From Caprella mutica (taxonomy: Eukaryota > Arthropoda > Malacostraca > Amphipoda > Caprellidae), in the NCBI GenBank assembly GCA_947561585.1, contig CANNZV010003165.1, forward strand, positions 1 to 64,000: a stretch of DNA of 64,000 nucleotides, read 5' to 3'. The translations under genes were made by a program, and so were the position numbers. Shown here in pieces: positions 12,040 through 23,652 of this stretch. The notes below the pieces were generated by a model. It was given only the letters and a program-made list of their open reading frames with translations, was not told the origin of the DNA and searched no databases. Numbering within the stretch: position 1 is the first letter of the stretch; the number at the start of each line of letters is the position of its first letter.

Positions 12040-12440
12040 TTGTGCTTCTTGTGCATGCTACGCATTATCTCCTTTGTGATCCTTTAATGTATAATGTTAT
12101 GTATTTGGAAATATAAAACTTCTTTTGTATAAGTAGTGATGATAAACTGAGAAGAATTTTTTTTTAACAATTAAAAGTCAGTTCCTTATAAGTGTACTCA
12201 AGAAGTTGCTTTTGTATTGATTAAACTTTTACTTGTATATCATTGTATTGATGATTGTTATATACTTATCGTGTGTTTAAATAGGATGCCCTTAAAGCCT
12301 CGTAGCTTACCGGGCCCTCTTTCAAATTTTTAATGAATTTTCCCTGTATTGATAGATGGAGTAGGAGAGACTAACCCGACTCTTCTACTTCTTTGTAAGG
12401 GTTTTTTGAGGAAATAAAATAAAATAAAATAAATAAATAA

Positions 12441-12705
12441 AATATCCCCAAAATATTATCTCGATATTCTCACAACATTATCTCGATATCCACACAACAT
12501 TCTCTCGATAATACCACAACATTCTCTCGATAATACCACAACACTCCTTCGATATATATCCTCACAACATTCTCTCGATATTACCACAACATTCTCTCGA
12601 TATTACCACAACACTCCTTCGATATATATCCTCACAACATTCTCTCGATATTACCACAACATTCTCTCGATATCCCCACAACATTCGCTCGATACTACCA
12701 TAACT
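12441..12705. repeat. 22-bp satellite, right part
   Basis: About 12 more copies of the unit seen at 7290-7903. A higher-order segment (ACACTCCTTCGATATATATC) occurs twice, about 60 bp apart (about 12540 and 12610), showing local amplification after divergence. Confidence 0.88.
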
Positions 12706-13045
12706 GCATATCACAATATCATATTCTAAATCGATACACAGTATCTTAGCATCTTGAAACTTTCAGTTCGTAAGTTATGATCTATTGCTCCAAAGTCAAT
12801 ACACCGTGACTACAAAGAACAGTCAACAAACCACTAATGGACCAACAACAATGGATACGAGGTAATTAACGAAGGCGTGACTTTATAGAGTTAGCTCTTT
12901 ATTACAATTCTCATTATTCATAATATAAAAGTTTACACACATAAATTAGGCTTCGAAAAGAAGGGGCATTAAATATATGGATCTGTACTCTGTTGTCTGA
13001 ATTCCTGGAGTTTGTACGGATATGCTGTGAGCTTGTGGCAGAAAG
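12706..13045. other. 5' flank of the pentraxin-channel gene
   Basis: 340 bp without an ORF. It should hold the promoter and 5' UTR of the gene starting at 13046. I cannot point to a TATA box or initiator with confidence. Confidence 0.4.
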
Positions 13046-16000
13046 ATGACGTGGATGAGCTTCCTAGTCTGCATTTTGCGTGAGTAATCAACTTTATATA
13101 ACATTAGAAAAACTATCCCTCAATAATAAAATATCCAACAATAAGCCATTCTTGTCTGTATTTTTTTATTTTCTAAGACATTCTAGAAATATGTAAAGAT
13201 AAACAGGCGAGCATGGTAGCTAATTCTATTCAGCTACTTTTTACTAATCAATTAATAACTCTATGCTAAATCAGAAGGTACGGAAGATGTGTAGATCGTT
13301 ATACTGAACTTTTGTTAGCTAATACTAATGAGAAACCGTTAAGAACTCCTTATTTCTATCGGATAAGTGCCAATTTTGGTTGTCATAATTTTACTCATAA
13401 ATAATATTACGACAATTTTGAACCATAATATAACATTTAATTAAAATATTAAATTTTTGTGATAATTGATAATGAAATAAGGAAAGCACTGATCAAACAT
13501 ATTTTTCATTTACAGTATCTAGATCAGACCAATCGTCCAGTACTTCAAATACCTCCTTATGGAAAGTACATAACCGCTTTGAACTGAATGATCACTATAA
13601 TGAAACCTCCTATTTTGATGAATTTGTATCTAAAGAAATAGACTTGGTACACTATGAGGAAGAAAATGATGATAAAGGAGTGTTTTTTCAAAGACAGGAG
13701 AGAGAAATAAATAACCTGACGATAGAGGATGACACTATGCTTAGGTTTGTTCAGAACAACAAACCAGATGATTGGTCGTATGCCTATGCTGTCAATTTGC
13801 AAGAGGTGGTGAAGAACAAGATGGAAGACAGGGCAGTGAGGAAAGAGTGAGTAATCATGTACAAACACTCTTAAATAATGAAATTGGGCATTTAGTAACA
13901 TCGGACGGTTCCATATCTTCTGTCATATAAGAGAAAAGTATACGACAATAAAATTAGAGTTAAATAATAATAATTATATATTGTTTTCTTAACTCAACTT
14001 ACCCTTACGTTATACTGTACATAAAGTTTTTCTATCAGCTTGTTGAGTTGCTGTTTGAATCAAGATGCAGAGGGTAACTTGGAAATGAAGAACTTCAGTT
14101 TGTCTGTTCGGTTGTCTATCACTTCATTTCCAATAAACGGAAAACCTGCAATGTTCAGCTACGCACTCGACACAATCGACAATGCCTTCATGATTGGTAA
14201 CATATACATATCATCATAGTAATATATATTTTGATAATTATAACTAATGATTATGTCTTTCTTAGGTGTTCTTCCTGATATGATTACCATTCAGTACCTC
14301 TACATCATAGGGAGCGTAAAATTAAAAGTGGAACCTAGAAGATGGCATCACTTGCTGATTTCAATAGTTTCTGGGGTTGGAACAGTTTTCTGGGATGGTT
14401 TACACGCAGCAATTCTAAAATTTGAAAACAAAGGACTCAGTATGAACGGCTACTTAGTTTTAGGTCAAGAACAAGATTCACCTTTAGGTGACTTCGTAAA
14501 AGAACAGATGTTTCATGGTTTCCTAAGCGAGTTTATGATCTTAAAGAGTGTATCACCAAAAACCGTCGAAAAGATTACATCATGTGAAGCCGAAGCCATT
14601 CCACAAGAAAATTACATTGTCAAATGGTCTGAGCTTCAATGGTCATACGGCGGTGATGTTTTAAAAAGCAGAAATAAGATTTGCCTGCACGAACTATCAC
14701 TGACTGTGATTATTCCACGATCTGTCACATTTCAGAAATGGGAAATAGACTGCAACTTACTGAATTTTACCAACTACGTCCCAAGAAGTTATGTAGAAAC
14801 TGCAATAATAGGAAAAAGTACTAGCCGCCTAGAGCAATGTGACAATTTCTACCATAATGATCGTTTGGCGTGGGTAGAATTGAAGTTTGATCAATCTAGT
14901 TCAACCTGGATGACACCTGATGGCGAAGGTATAAGTGATAATATAAAATTTGGTTTGAATCCTAATTGCTACACTCACATAGTTCTAAAATCTGGAAGAG
15001 AACTATTGCAGCCAGTATCTAACGACACTGTGGCATGCAGTGTGTGCCAAGCTCCTTATCCAGACTACCCTTATTATCTTGAAGGATTTTGTGACGATTA
15101 CGTTGACTCCGTCTCATCATTTTACATTAGGAACTCAGGGAAAGGACTGAGTTTTCACAATTCTTATGGCTTTGGATTGCATATGATCGGAAATATTTGG
15201 ATATTCTATCATGCTGAAACGAATAAAACTCTAGCAACATACGACGGTGATGCAATTCCAATCGGAACTAAAAAATGGCAAATGCTGATACCAATCGTTC
15301 CCTGCAGTGATTTTCTAGAATATTTCAATGCAAGAAGCAACAAAGTATTTTCAAACAGCAAAATGCTCACAAGTATATCATTCAGTAATTGTCCTAGAGA
15401 TTACTTTACTTGTGCTGACGGCAATTGCATCCCCATTGAGTATAAATGCTCCCACACTACAGAATGTGATGATGGTAGTGACGAGGAGTCATGTTTTCCT
15501 ATCAAAACTGGCAATACTTATGATAAACAGATAGCACCGGCTCAATTTCCTTTCGAACTTAAAGTCGCACCCATAATAGAACAGGTAAGAAATTTTGTAT
15601 GAGAATAAAATTACTGATTTCCTTGAAATAAAACGGAACAAAATTCACTTGATTACATTTTAACTTTTTATCGTTCAGCAAAAGTGTTTTCATACTTATT
15701 TAAGAGACCAAATACGATCACGATAGTTTAATGTATAATATACTAGCTAAATAAGTTTTTTATGCAGATATTTGAAGTTAAAACTAAGTCTCAGATGATA
15801 AGAATAAATGGTCGACTGATTTTTGAGTGGCGGGACTTCCGATTACAGTGCCTGAACTTGAACAGCAACCCTCGCCAGAACAGTATCGAAAATGTGACAG
15901 GTTCTACACTCTGGATCCCTAAATTTCAGGTTCAATTCTAAATTCATTACTGTTATAGAGATTCTAGGTATATTTCACTCCGGTGAATTTCACCCTGGTA

Positions 16001-17513
16001 AATTTCACTCAGATAAATTCCACCTTGCTAAATTCCACTCCGTTAAAATCCACCTACGGTATTTTCCACCAAAAGTTAATTCCACTACAGTAAACACTTA
16101 GAAACAAGTAGGAGATTAGTTCAAAAAAAAAATTGTATTACTATTCAGATATAGCATACCTTTTGCGTCTACCGAACCTCACTTACCTCTAACCTAACCT
16201 TAGGTAGAATATTGAATACAGTAGTGTATTTTTTTTACTATGAGTAGAACTTAATTACCTGGGTGGAATTTTCCAAGGGTGAAATTTACCGGTGTGAAAT
16301 ATACTTGGGTGGAATATACCGGTCACCATCATAGAATATTTACCTACCTTCAGTGAATCAGTTTTTCATGATAGTAAATCTTTATTGAAGCATGTAAAAA
16401 AATTATTTAATCAGATGAGGAAAACCGAATTTTTGGATAATTGTATTTTAAACTAGTTTTCAATACACTTCACAAACTTTGACAGATAATAATAGCGTAG
16501 TTTGAATCTATGTTATTGCTTTCATTTTCAATTTGATTGAAGATAAATCAGACATAAAACTGAAATATTTACTTTCCAGATTCAAAATGCAGAATCATTA
16601 CTGGGCATAAAGTTTTCTAATAAACTACTGAATCTTCGACCAATTGGTGATCCCGTACGGAAATTAGATGGTGGGGAATATATAGGGCACAAGCGTAAAG
16701 TTGTACTTAGTGATAAAACTTGCATATTACTATGGAAAGAATTACTGATTTAGTTGATAATAATACGATTCATTTCTTCCAGATCTTGTATATGATGGCG
16801 AACACTGTGACATTATCTATTTCGTTCAGTTCAGTACCAACATACACTGCCGCTTCGATTTGAGAATGTTTCCATTCGACTATCAATATTGCAAAATACA
16901 AGTACAATTGGACAACGTCCCTGATTCACATTTGAAATTGGAACTTTACCAAGAATATGAACAAGAGAAAATTGATGACCCTCCTGAATTTCAAGTGACA
17001 TCAATGAATATCACCCTAAAAAATACGAGCGACACTTTCAACGTGTCTTTCGTTCTAAAACGTTACACATCTTTCAGTCTCTTCGGAACTTATTTCCCAA
17101 CATTCCTTCTTCACGTTATTGGATACGGAACATTGAACATTCCAGCGAGAGATTTCCAAGACCGCGGTACTATGAGCCTCACAACTCTTCTGGTGTTGAT
17201 TTCTTTGTACACCGAGACACAGAATTCTCTACCCATTACCTCTTACATCAAAGCAGTTGATATTTGGTTCATATTTAGTATCACGTTTTTATCGCTCATC
17301 ATCGCAACTCATCTTTATACTAGCGATTCGGAAGATGGCACAACGTCTCTATTCTTCAAGGTGAAACCATTCGCTGCCTCCAAAGAAATACCTAAGATAC
17401 CTCAATCTAAAGAAGAAAGGTGTCAAAAAATAATCAACAGGTCAAAGAAAATGCTTACAATTTTCTATTACGGTTTTCTTATTTTGTACTGGACCTACGT
17501 TTTTGTATTTTAA
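13046..17513 (+). CDS. Pentraxin-LDLa-Cys-loop ligand-gated ion channel
   Basis: Seven coding exons: 13046-13079, 13516-13846, 14039-14196, 14266-15584, 15768-15929, 16580-16694 and 16783-17513. All phases match and the CDS is 2,850 nt (949 residues). Exon 1 encodes a signal peptide (MTWMSFLVCIL). Residues of about 125-315 are pentraxin/LamG-like (HHLLISIVSG, GYLVLGQEQDSP). A cysteine-containing domain follows (about 420-540), then an LDL-A module (about 550-585, CDDGSDEESC). The channel ligand domain has the canonical Cys-loop C729-C743 with 13 residues between and FPFD inside, then four membrane segments (M1 from about 802, M2 834-855, M3 about 861-885, M4 at the C-terminus). It is a plasma-membrane pentameric receptor; the ligand is unknown. 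Oddities: intron 5 starts with a weak GTTCAA donor, and Asp lies at M2 position -1'. Introns 2 and 5 carry mobile repeats. Confidence 0.88.
13893..14012. mobile_element. MITE family 1 relic in intron 2 of the channel gene
   Basis: Contains ACATCGGACGGTTCCATATC on the left and AACTCAACTTACCC on the right, with an AT-rich middle. It ends only about 25 bp before the exon 3 acceptor at 14038. Confidence 0.5.
15960..16330. mobile_element. Foldback-like element B in intron 5 of the channel gene
   Basis: The left 120 bp is a string of diverged repeats around GGTAAATTTCACTC (for example CGGTGAATTTCACCC, TGCTAAATTCCACTC). The right 80 bp is the same motif inverted (GGGTGGAATTTTCC, GGGTGAAATTTACC, GGTGTGAAATATAC). 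No ORF. Same design as elements A and C, but an unrelated sequence. Confidence 0.5.
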
Positions 17514-18477
17514 TATAATTCTGTAAAAGCTGTATAATATCTCACGCGATATACATATATGAATGTATCTACATCCTATAGTATTTCAGCTTCAGTTATG
17601 GTCAATTCTTAATTACCTAGCTGAAGAAAATATTTATATAAATACAATATTCACATAATTTATATGTATAACAAGAACGGGCACTAGTAGAGCGCACACC
17701 TTTGCCGCCGCTATATTAGTTTTATTCATTTTGACCTTTTCGTGACCAATTGACCTTCGATCCGATCGCTCCCAAACTCTAACCAAATGATAATTTGATT
17801 AGATTCCTGAATAAAGACCAATCGTCCCAGTTCCACCAAATTTCAGGCAGTTATTTGAATGCTTGAGTTAACTATTTGCGAATGACAATATTACAAATAA
17901 ATAATTATCATCGATCCATCAAAACATACCCTTCCACAATGTTGTTTAGGTAATGATGGCCATTTTTTCCACAAGTAAAATCGGCACATAAGGTAATTGA
18001 CCATATAACTTGAATGTATATTAATTGTAATGAATACATACCCAGGTAGCTAGATGGCACTTGCATTTTATTCCATCACAGTGTTTGAGGGTTTCTTGAA
18101 AAAGAATTAGGTAGTTTTATGAAATAGTGATATTTCGTGCACTTTAAGTATCACACACTGAAACATAGTAAATATTGTGTTAACATTAAATTTAATATCC
18201 TCTTGAACAATTCAACAGGTTCAGCAAACTGGCACTAATAAGGTAGGTACTAGGTATTTCGATATTAGAACAAATCATAAAAAATGGTGCTTGGATAATT
18301 TAGCTCCCAATCGTCCCACCAAATCGCAGGTAATTTGGTTGAATACTTTTTGAGTTATGAAAATAACAAAATTACTAATAAATAAATAAAATACGATCAA
18401 AACATAACTTTTCACAATCTTGTATAGCTACTAGGTATGAGCTATTAGATAGTTTGGTTAGAACTTAGCTAGGGTTC
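17514..18477. other. Intergenic, no gene seen
   Basis: 3' flank of the channel gene. Two loosely similar segments, near 17810-17945 and 18290-18430 (each with AATCGTCCCA, CACCAAAT and AAAACATA blocks), suggest an old local duplication. Confidence 0.4.
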
Positions 18478-19166
18478 TAGGAATATTCGGTCTTGGAAAA
18501 TTCGGTTTCGGAAAACTCGGTCTCAGTTTAAAGGCTGCTTCACTCATCACCGTGATCAGTCCGGGACGTCACCGGTCAGTGATTTTTTATCACTGAGGAG
18601 AGCCGGTACTGTGTGAATAGGTCTGTTGAAATTAAATGAACGATATATCTTTTCACTGACACCGAATCACTGAGAGGAGAGTGACGGAGACGGACCGGTG
18701 ACATGCCGGACGGATCCCGGTGATGTGTGAAGCAGCCTTAAAATGGTGTTATTAAAGAACAATAATAGAAAAAGTTGAAACTATGAGTACTAAAATGTTT
18801 CGTTAATTTATTAAAAGCATATAACATCATTATTCATTAACCGTTGTAAAATGATACGTAACATTAGTAATTTTGACATGTTTTGACATTTATTTAACAT
18901 GAGATTGGAGCAGAAAATTATGTCTCGGAATATTCGGTCTACCTAAGGTATAAATAAAACTTATGAATTAGATTTATCGGGGGCGTGCCGCCCCCCTAAC
19001 CTCCTGCCAGGTCATCAATCAATATGAAGTGTGCAGTACAACAAACTAGCAGATACAGCAAACTACCTACGTAACGGTCATTTATGTTGAGAGGTCATTT
19101 ATAATTCTTAGACGGAAATATCAAGACCGAATATTCCGAGATCGAAATTTCCGGCCACCTAAGATA
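18478..19166. mobile_element. Foldback-like element C, ends made of GGTCT(T/C)GGAAAATTCGG repeats
   Basis: The left end (18478-18525) has three successive copies of a motif: GGAATATTCGGTCTTGGAAA, then TTCGGTTTCGGAAAA, then CTCGGTCTC. The right end (19112-19166) carries the inverse (AAGACCGAATATTCCGAG, TCGAAATTTCCGG). Another partial copy is at 18918-18946. A 207-bp MITE is inserted just inside the left end. No transposase seen. Confidence 0.5.
18532..18738. mobile_element. 207-bp PIF/Harbinger-like MITE with TAA target duplication
   Basis: The left terminus AGGCTGCTTCACTCATCACC is mirrored at the right end with one mismatch. Both ends are bordered by TAA (18529-18531 and 18739-18741), the 3-bp TWA duplication known for PIF/Harbinger. 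The inner part is also palindromic (GTCACCGGTCAGTGA / CTCACTGAC-type blocks). The superfamily call is inferred from the duplication and the end sequence. Confidence 0.65.
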
Positions 19167-20449
19167 GGTATTAGGTACTTACATCAATGGTTGGTTTTAT
19201 TCCAAAATTAACGGAAGGTCAAATATGCGTACACTTTTCAAATTAAACTTTAAATAAATTATTCCTAAATGTTATCACATAAGAAAAGTTCACAACAGAA
19301 AATAATCACAAGACAACAAGTTAAATTGATACTTTGTTAATGGCGGTACGTAAGCACGAAATGGATTCCTCTTCTCTCTGGTTATTATTTTCACATAAAA
19401 TTATAGCTAACTCATTCTGATTGAAATATTAAATAGGTACACCTACCTAGGTATATGATTTTTATCATTAAAAAAAATTGTTAGCTTTTCAATTTGGTGA
19501 AAGATGTATAATTTATTTATATTTAAACAATATTCCTTTCAAAATTACTAGTATTATGTACCTAGTAGAATTACAAAGAGATAATCAAAATTACGCACCA
19601 AAATGTTTCATCTTGAAATAAAACATTGTGTATTTATATACACATATTAATTACTATAATTTATATGAGAATTTAATTCGAGTCACATTTCTAATAGAAG
19701 TCATAACTAATCATTAATTTCATGAAATAATTTTCAAATCGTTTATAATTGCAATTCTGTTTTCTAATTCCTACGTCATCAATTTCTGCCCACTTCGTAA
19801 GAAGAAAATGTTCGCACAAACTTATGCACTTACGGATGAGTCATATCTACCATTCGTTGCAAATAATTCTATTAACCTTCTTTAAAATGGAGCTATTTGC
19901 TAGTTTCAATAAATATATAACTTATTATTGATAAAATTATTATAATGTCTAAATTAATTCACAAAAGTGCTGCGTTCATCACTAAACTTTGATTGTAGGT
20001 GGCGCTGGTGGTGTGTTGAGAGTGCCACTTTCTTCATCAAAAGCTTGTGGTTCCCTGTTGCATGTGAGCATTGAGTTGATTCTGATTTAACCTTGTGAAG
20101 TTACTGACAGGTGTGTGTAGGATGAACGTCTGTGTTTTTCACTGTGATAACTGTGTTTCCCATCTGTTTGTAGAACTATATATATTCATAGATCATTTGG
20201 TACATTTAACACTGTGTAAAACTTTTTTGGATAAGTGAAAATTATGGTAGAAAGAAAGGATGTGAGACAAAAGTGGAGTGTTTCTAGAATAAACTACAAC
20301 TCCATATAAGAAAAATTAAGCAATGCATGTATATGCACTTCGCTGAGCAACTTTGCTTATTTCTCATTGTGATAGAAAAAATAAAACAAATGTATTTGTT
20401 TCTTTTTAACGTCTTGCTGCCTCACGTTAGTGTTATATAAAGGTGAATA
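19167..20449. other. Intergenic and probable 5' region of the next gene
   Basis: AT-rich until about 19980, then a less AT-rich segment (GGTGGCGCTGGTGGTGTG at about 19999) and a transcribed-looking leader up to the ATG at 20450. TATATAAAGG at 20434-20443 is TATA-like but too close to the ATG to be a safe promoter call. Confidence 0.4.
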
Positions 20450-23400
20450 ATGGCATTCCAGACAGTGGCAAGAAAAGAGAAATTTCCCTGTAAAGACACT
20501 GGAGCCAACGAAGAGGATATAAAGTACGTTAATCATGGCTACGTATGCTCTGAATTTAACTCCGTTGTTGGTGAGTACAAAAGTAGTTCCAAAGGGGAAA
20601 ATCCGAACAGGGAGTTTCCCCTTGTATCAAAAGAACACTCCGCTACACTCCTAGCTTCATTTCTAGGTATTCTCTCGTCATTAGTCTCAAGATGTTTTTC
20701 CTGCAAGTGTCACAATGAGAAAGGAGTAGTGAGAATGAGACAGGGAGGAAGGGACAGAAGAGGGACAGTTGAAAGACCTGCTAGAAAGAGACAGAAAGAA
20801 AATAACACATCGAGAAATAATGATAAACTGAAGCCGAAAATTAATGAGAAATTGGGCTATAAAAAGAACGGGAACTTGATTATACAACCTACAACGAAAG
20901 AGGATGAGAGGAAATCAACTACAATGAAACAGAATGGGAGACATTCAGGTACAACGAAACAGAAATTGAGACCATCAACTTCATCAAAACAGAATGAAAC
21001 ACAATCATCTACAATGAAACAGAATTTGAGACCATCAAATACAACTGAACAGAATTTGAGACAATTAACTTCAACGAAACAGGACGGGAAGATACCAAGA
21101 TCTTCAACGAAACAGGAGAAGAAGCTCTCAACTACAACAAAACAGAAAAAAAGACAATCATTAAGTACAACGAAACAAGATGAAATACATGAATGCAATG
21201 AATCTGCAGAAATGGCAGTTGAAACAAGAAGGACATGGTTTGACAACAATACGGTGAGTATTTCAGTGGACAAAATCTTTATCTTTTTTGCATTATTTCT
21301 TTCATTTTAGTGATTTCGTATTATTTAACTTTACTATTCTGGTACTCCATTTCAAACCATGTAAAAGGGAAAAAGGCAAAATTCGAAAAGGTAATTTAGT
21401 GTAGTCTATTAACAGATTGCATAATATTTCCGATATTTGTAGGAAAATATAAGAAGCAACTATAGATAAATTTTGAAATTTACTAACTGTTTTTCTAATC
21501 ATTGCAGGATACGACGACATTCTCTAGCCCAGCAAGGATCGAAAAAACTGATCAAATAAACCTAGGACCTTCAGGGTCTCCGTCCACGGAACGTAACGGA
21601 GAAAGCTTCGATGATTCATTGGCACAAACAGATTCAGAATATCATAGAAAATATCTTTCAGTTCAAATGGAAGGCAGTGGAGAACTGTACCAATCAAACT
21701 TAGTTGGAAAAGATATCGCAAAGTGCAAGTTACGGCATGTAGAGGGCAGAACACGTAAGAGTACAGTTTTTGACCTAGGTGGCAGCACATGTGAGAACAC
21801 AAATTTCGAACTAAATGACAGCACAGGTGACATTACAGTTTTCGACCTAAGTGACAACGCAAGTGACAGAATATTATATAATGGAGGAGGAATCAATAGT
21901 GAAAGTACAGGTTTCGAACTAGATGACAGCACACGTGAAAATACAGTTTTCGACCAAGGTGGTGGCACACGTGAAAGTACAGTTTTCGAACTTGATGGCG
22001 ACGGAAGTGACAGAAGATTATTCAATGCTGGGGGAATCACTAGTGAAAGTGGAGTTTTCGACCTAGATGGCAGCGCATGTGAAAATAAAAGTTTCAACCT
22101 AGATGGCCGCACAAGTGATTGTATATTTTATAATGTAGAGTTCAACACAACTAATTCAACACTTCTCGATGCAGATGACAGCAAGACTGAATGTGAGTTA
22201 GTTGATGGAAAGAGAGACACACGTAGCGATATTCTAGTCAACGTTGAGGGAAATGACAGTCCTCATGATATAGTAAATGCAGATAGTCAAAAGAAATTAG
22301 TCAATACGGAGATCCACTCACCAAACTGTGATTTATATAATTTAGAAGTAGATTCGAATAACGGTTTGTTGCACGAAATAAATGATAATGCAAGTGAGTT
22401 TCAGCTCACAGATGAATATACCAGCTTCCCTGATTCCTATGGACTGCGAGAAACGGATGATAATGTGGATGAAGTTCAATCTGTTGAAATAGATGACTCT
22501 ACTGATATAGAAGAAAATATTGATTTCGGATCTAAAGAGTACCTCAACAGAACATTCTTCCGCAAAGAACTTGGTATAAGCAGTAGAACTTCTGAACTCA
22601 GCTTAGAGAGGACAAACGGAGGGACTGCCAATACCGAAGAAGATACTTTCATTTCACCAAATGAAACATTATTCCCTGAAAACTCTTCCAAATCTATATG
22701 GAACGACAGTGAAATGGAAGAAGCATTCGGCATCTATAATCTCCATGCCTTCTATTCTTACGGACTCTCTGACCCGGTAACTATAAAAACAGTTTTATAT
22801 ATCTTTTTATATGATTTTATTAATACTGAAAACAAATAAAGATAGTTTTTGACACCTTAGATTCCCGATGGGATATTTAACTTCAGAATAATAACATTTT
22901 TTGATAGTCTGACTACCAATTTGTTCAAAAGTAACTTAATATGTATTTCCAGATAACTTTCTCTTCGAGTCCTAAGAAAAGTCTGAAATATGAGGAAATT
23001 TACCCAACATCTCTACAAACAGAGAACTTGTCCTTCATTCCACCAAACTCTGAAACGGAAGACAATCAAGAGGAACCTGATGACCCTGCTTCAGATCCAA
23101 GAGAAATTGACCAAGAGTGTATCGACCACGTGCAGCCTAAACTAGATCATCTTCTTAAAATATTCATAGAATCGCAAGGTTCCTGGAAATCTACTAATAC
23201 TTTTAAAGACAACCTATTATCAGAAGTCCAATGTACATACAATCGTAGACATCTTGATAACTCTTTACTTTTGGATTTGGTTTCTGAACACTATTCAGCT
23301 TTCAAATCCTCAAAGTTTAGCGACATCTTCTCTAATCACATGCACGATTTAGTTAATGGTAAAATTAGTCTGAGACTTCTTTCTCTGATGAATACGGAGG

Positions 23401-23603
23401 TTGAAAATGATGATGCGAGGCTAGTGAACAGGGTTGTTGCTGATGATTTGAAGAAGGAAGAGAAGGAGTGGGTTGATTTAGAGGAAGAGGAGAGGCAGCG
23501 TAAACTATTGTTGTCCTCTGAAATATTTTCTGATTTGGTTTCAGATACGACATCGCTTTATAAAAGCATTGTTGAAAAGAAACTCGCACAGTGTAATATG
23601 TGA
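20450..23603 (+). CDS. Uncharacterised 907-residue low-complexity protein
   Basis: Three exons, all phase 0: 20450-21253 (donor GTGAGT), 21508-22776 (donor GTAACT) and 22953-23603. Residues 1-268 are basic; from about residue 150 there are 11-13-residue repeats built on TTKQN (TTKQKLRPST, TMKQNLRPSN). Residues of about 340-470 are acidic 12-13-residue repeats (TVFDLGGSTCEN, TVFELDGDGSDR). The last 170 residues look folded and helical: CIDHVQPKLDHLL, then VNRVVADDLKKEEKEWVDLE and a final DTTSLYKSIVEKK. This last block faintly recalls the C-terminal segment of CEP350/DUF4378-type cytoskeletal proteins, but I do not assert it. No signal peptide, membrane segment or enzyme motif. The exon phases and conserved-looking C-terminus argue for a real gene. 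Confidence 0.72.
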
Positions 23604-23625
23604 TAAATAAGGTAGAAAATGTTAT

Positions 23626-23652
23626 AATAAAATATATGTATTTTTGAATAAA
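23626..23652 (+). terminator. Polyadenylation signals of the 907-residue gene
   Basis: AATAAA at 23626-23631 and again at 23647-23652, 23-49 bp after the stop codon. Confidence 0.6.

Larger units (their letters stand above)
7904..12440 (+). mobile_element. Non-LTR retrotransposon (LINE, CR1 group), apparently full length
   Basis: About 4.5 kb with two complete ORFs, ending at 12413-12440 in a short AAATA-type tail, as in CR1-group LINEs. There is no LTR and no RNase H domain. Both flanks are the same 22-bp satellite, which marks the insertion point to within a few bases. A target duplication cannot be read because the target is repetitive. ORF1 and ORF2 are both uninterrupted, so the copy may be young or active. 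Assignment to the CR1 group rests on ORF2 motif style and is less certain than LINE itself. Confidence 0.85.
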
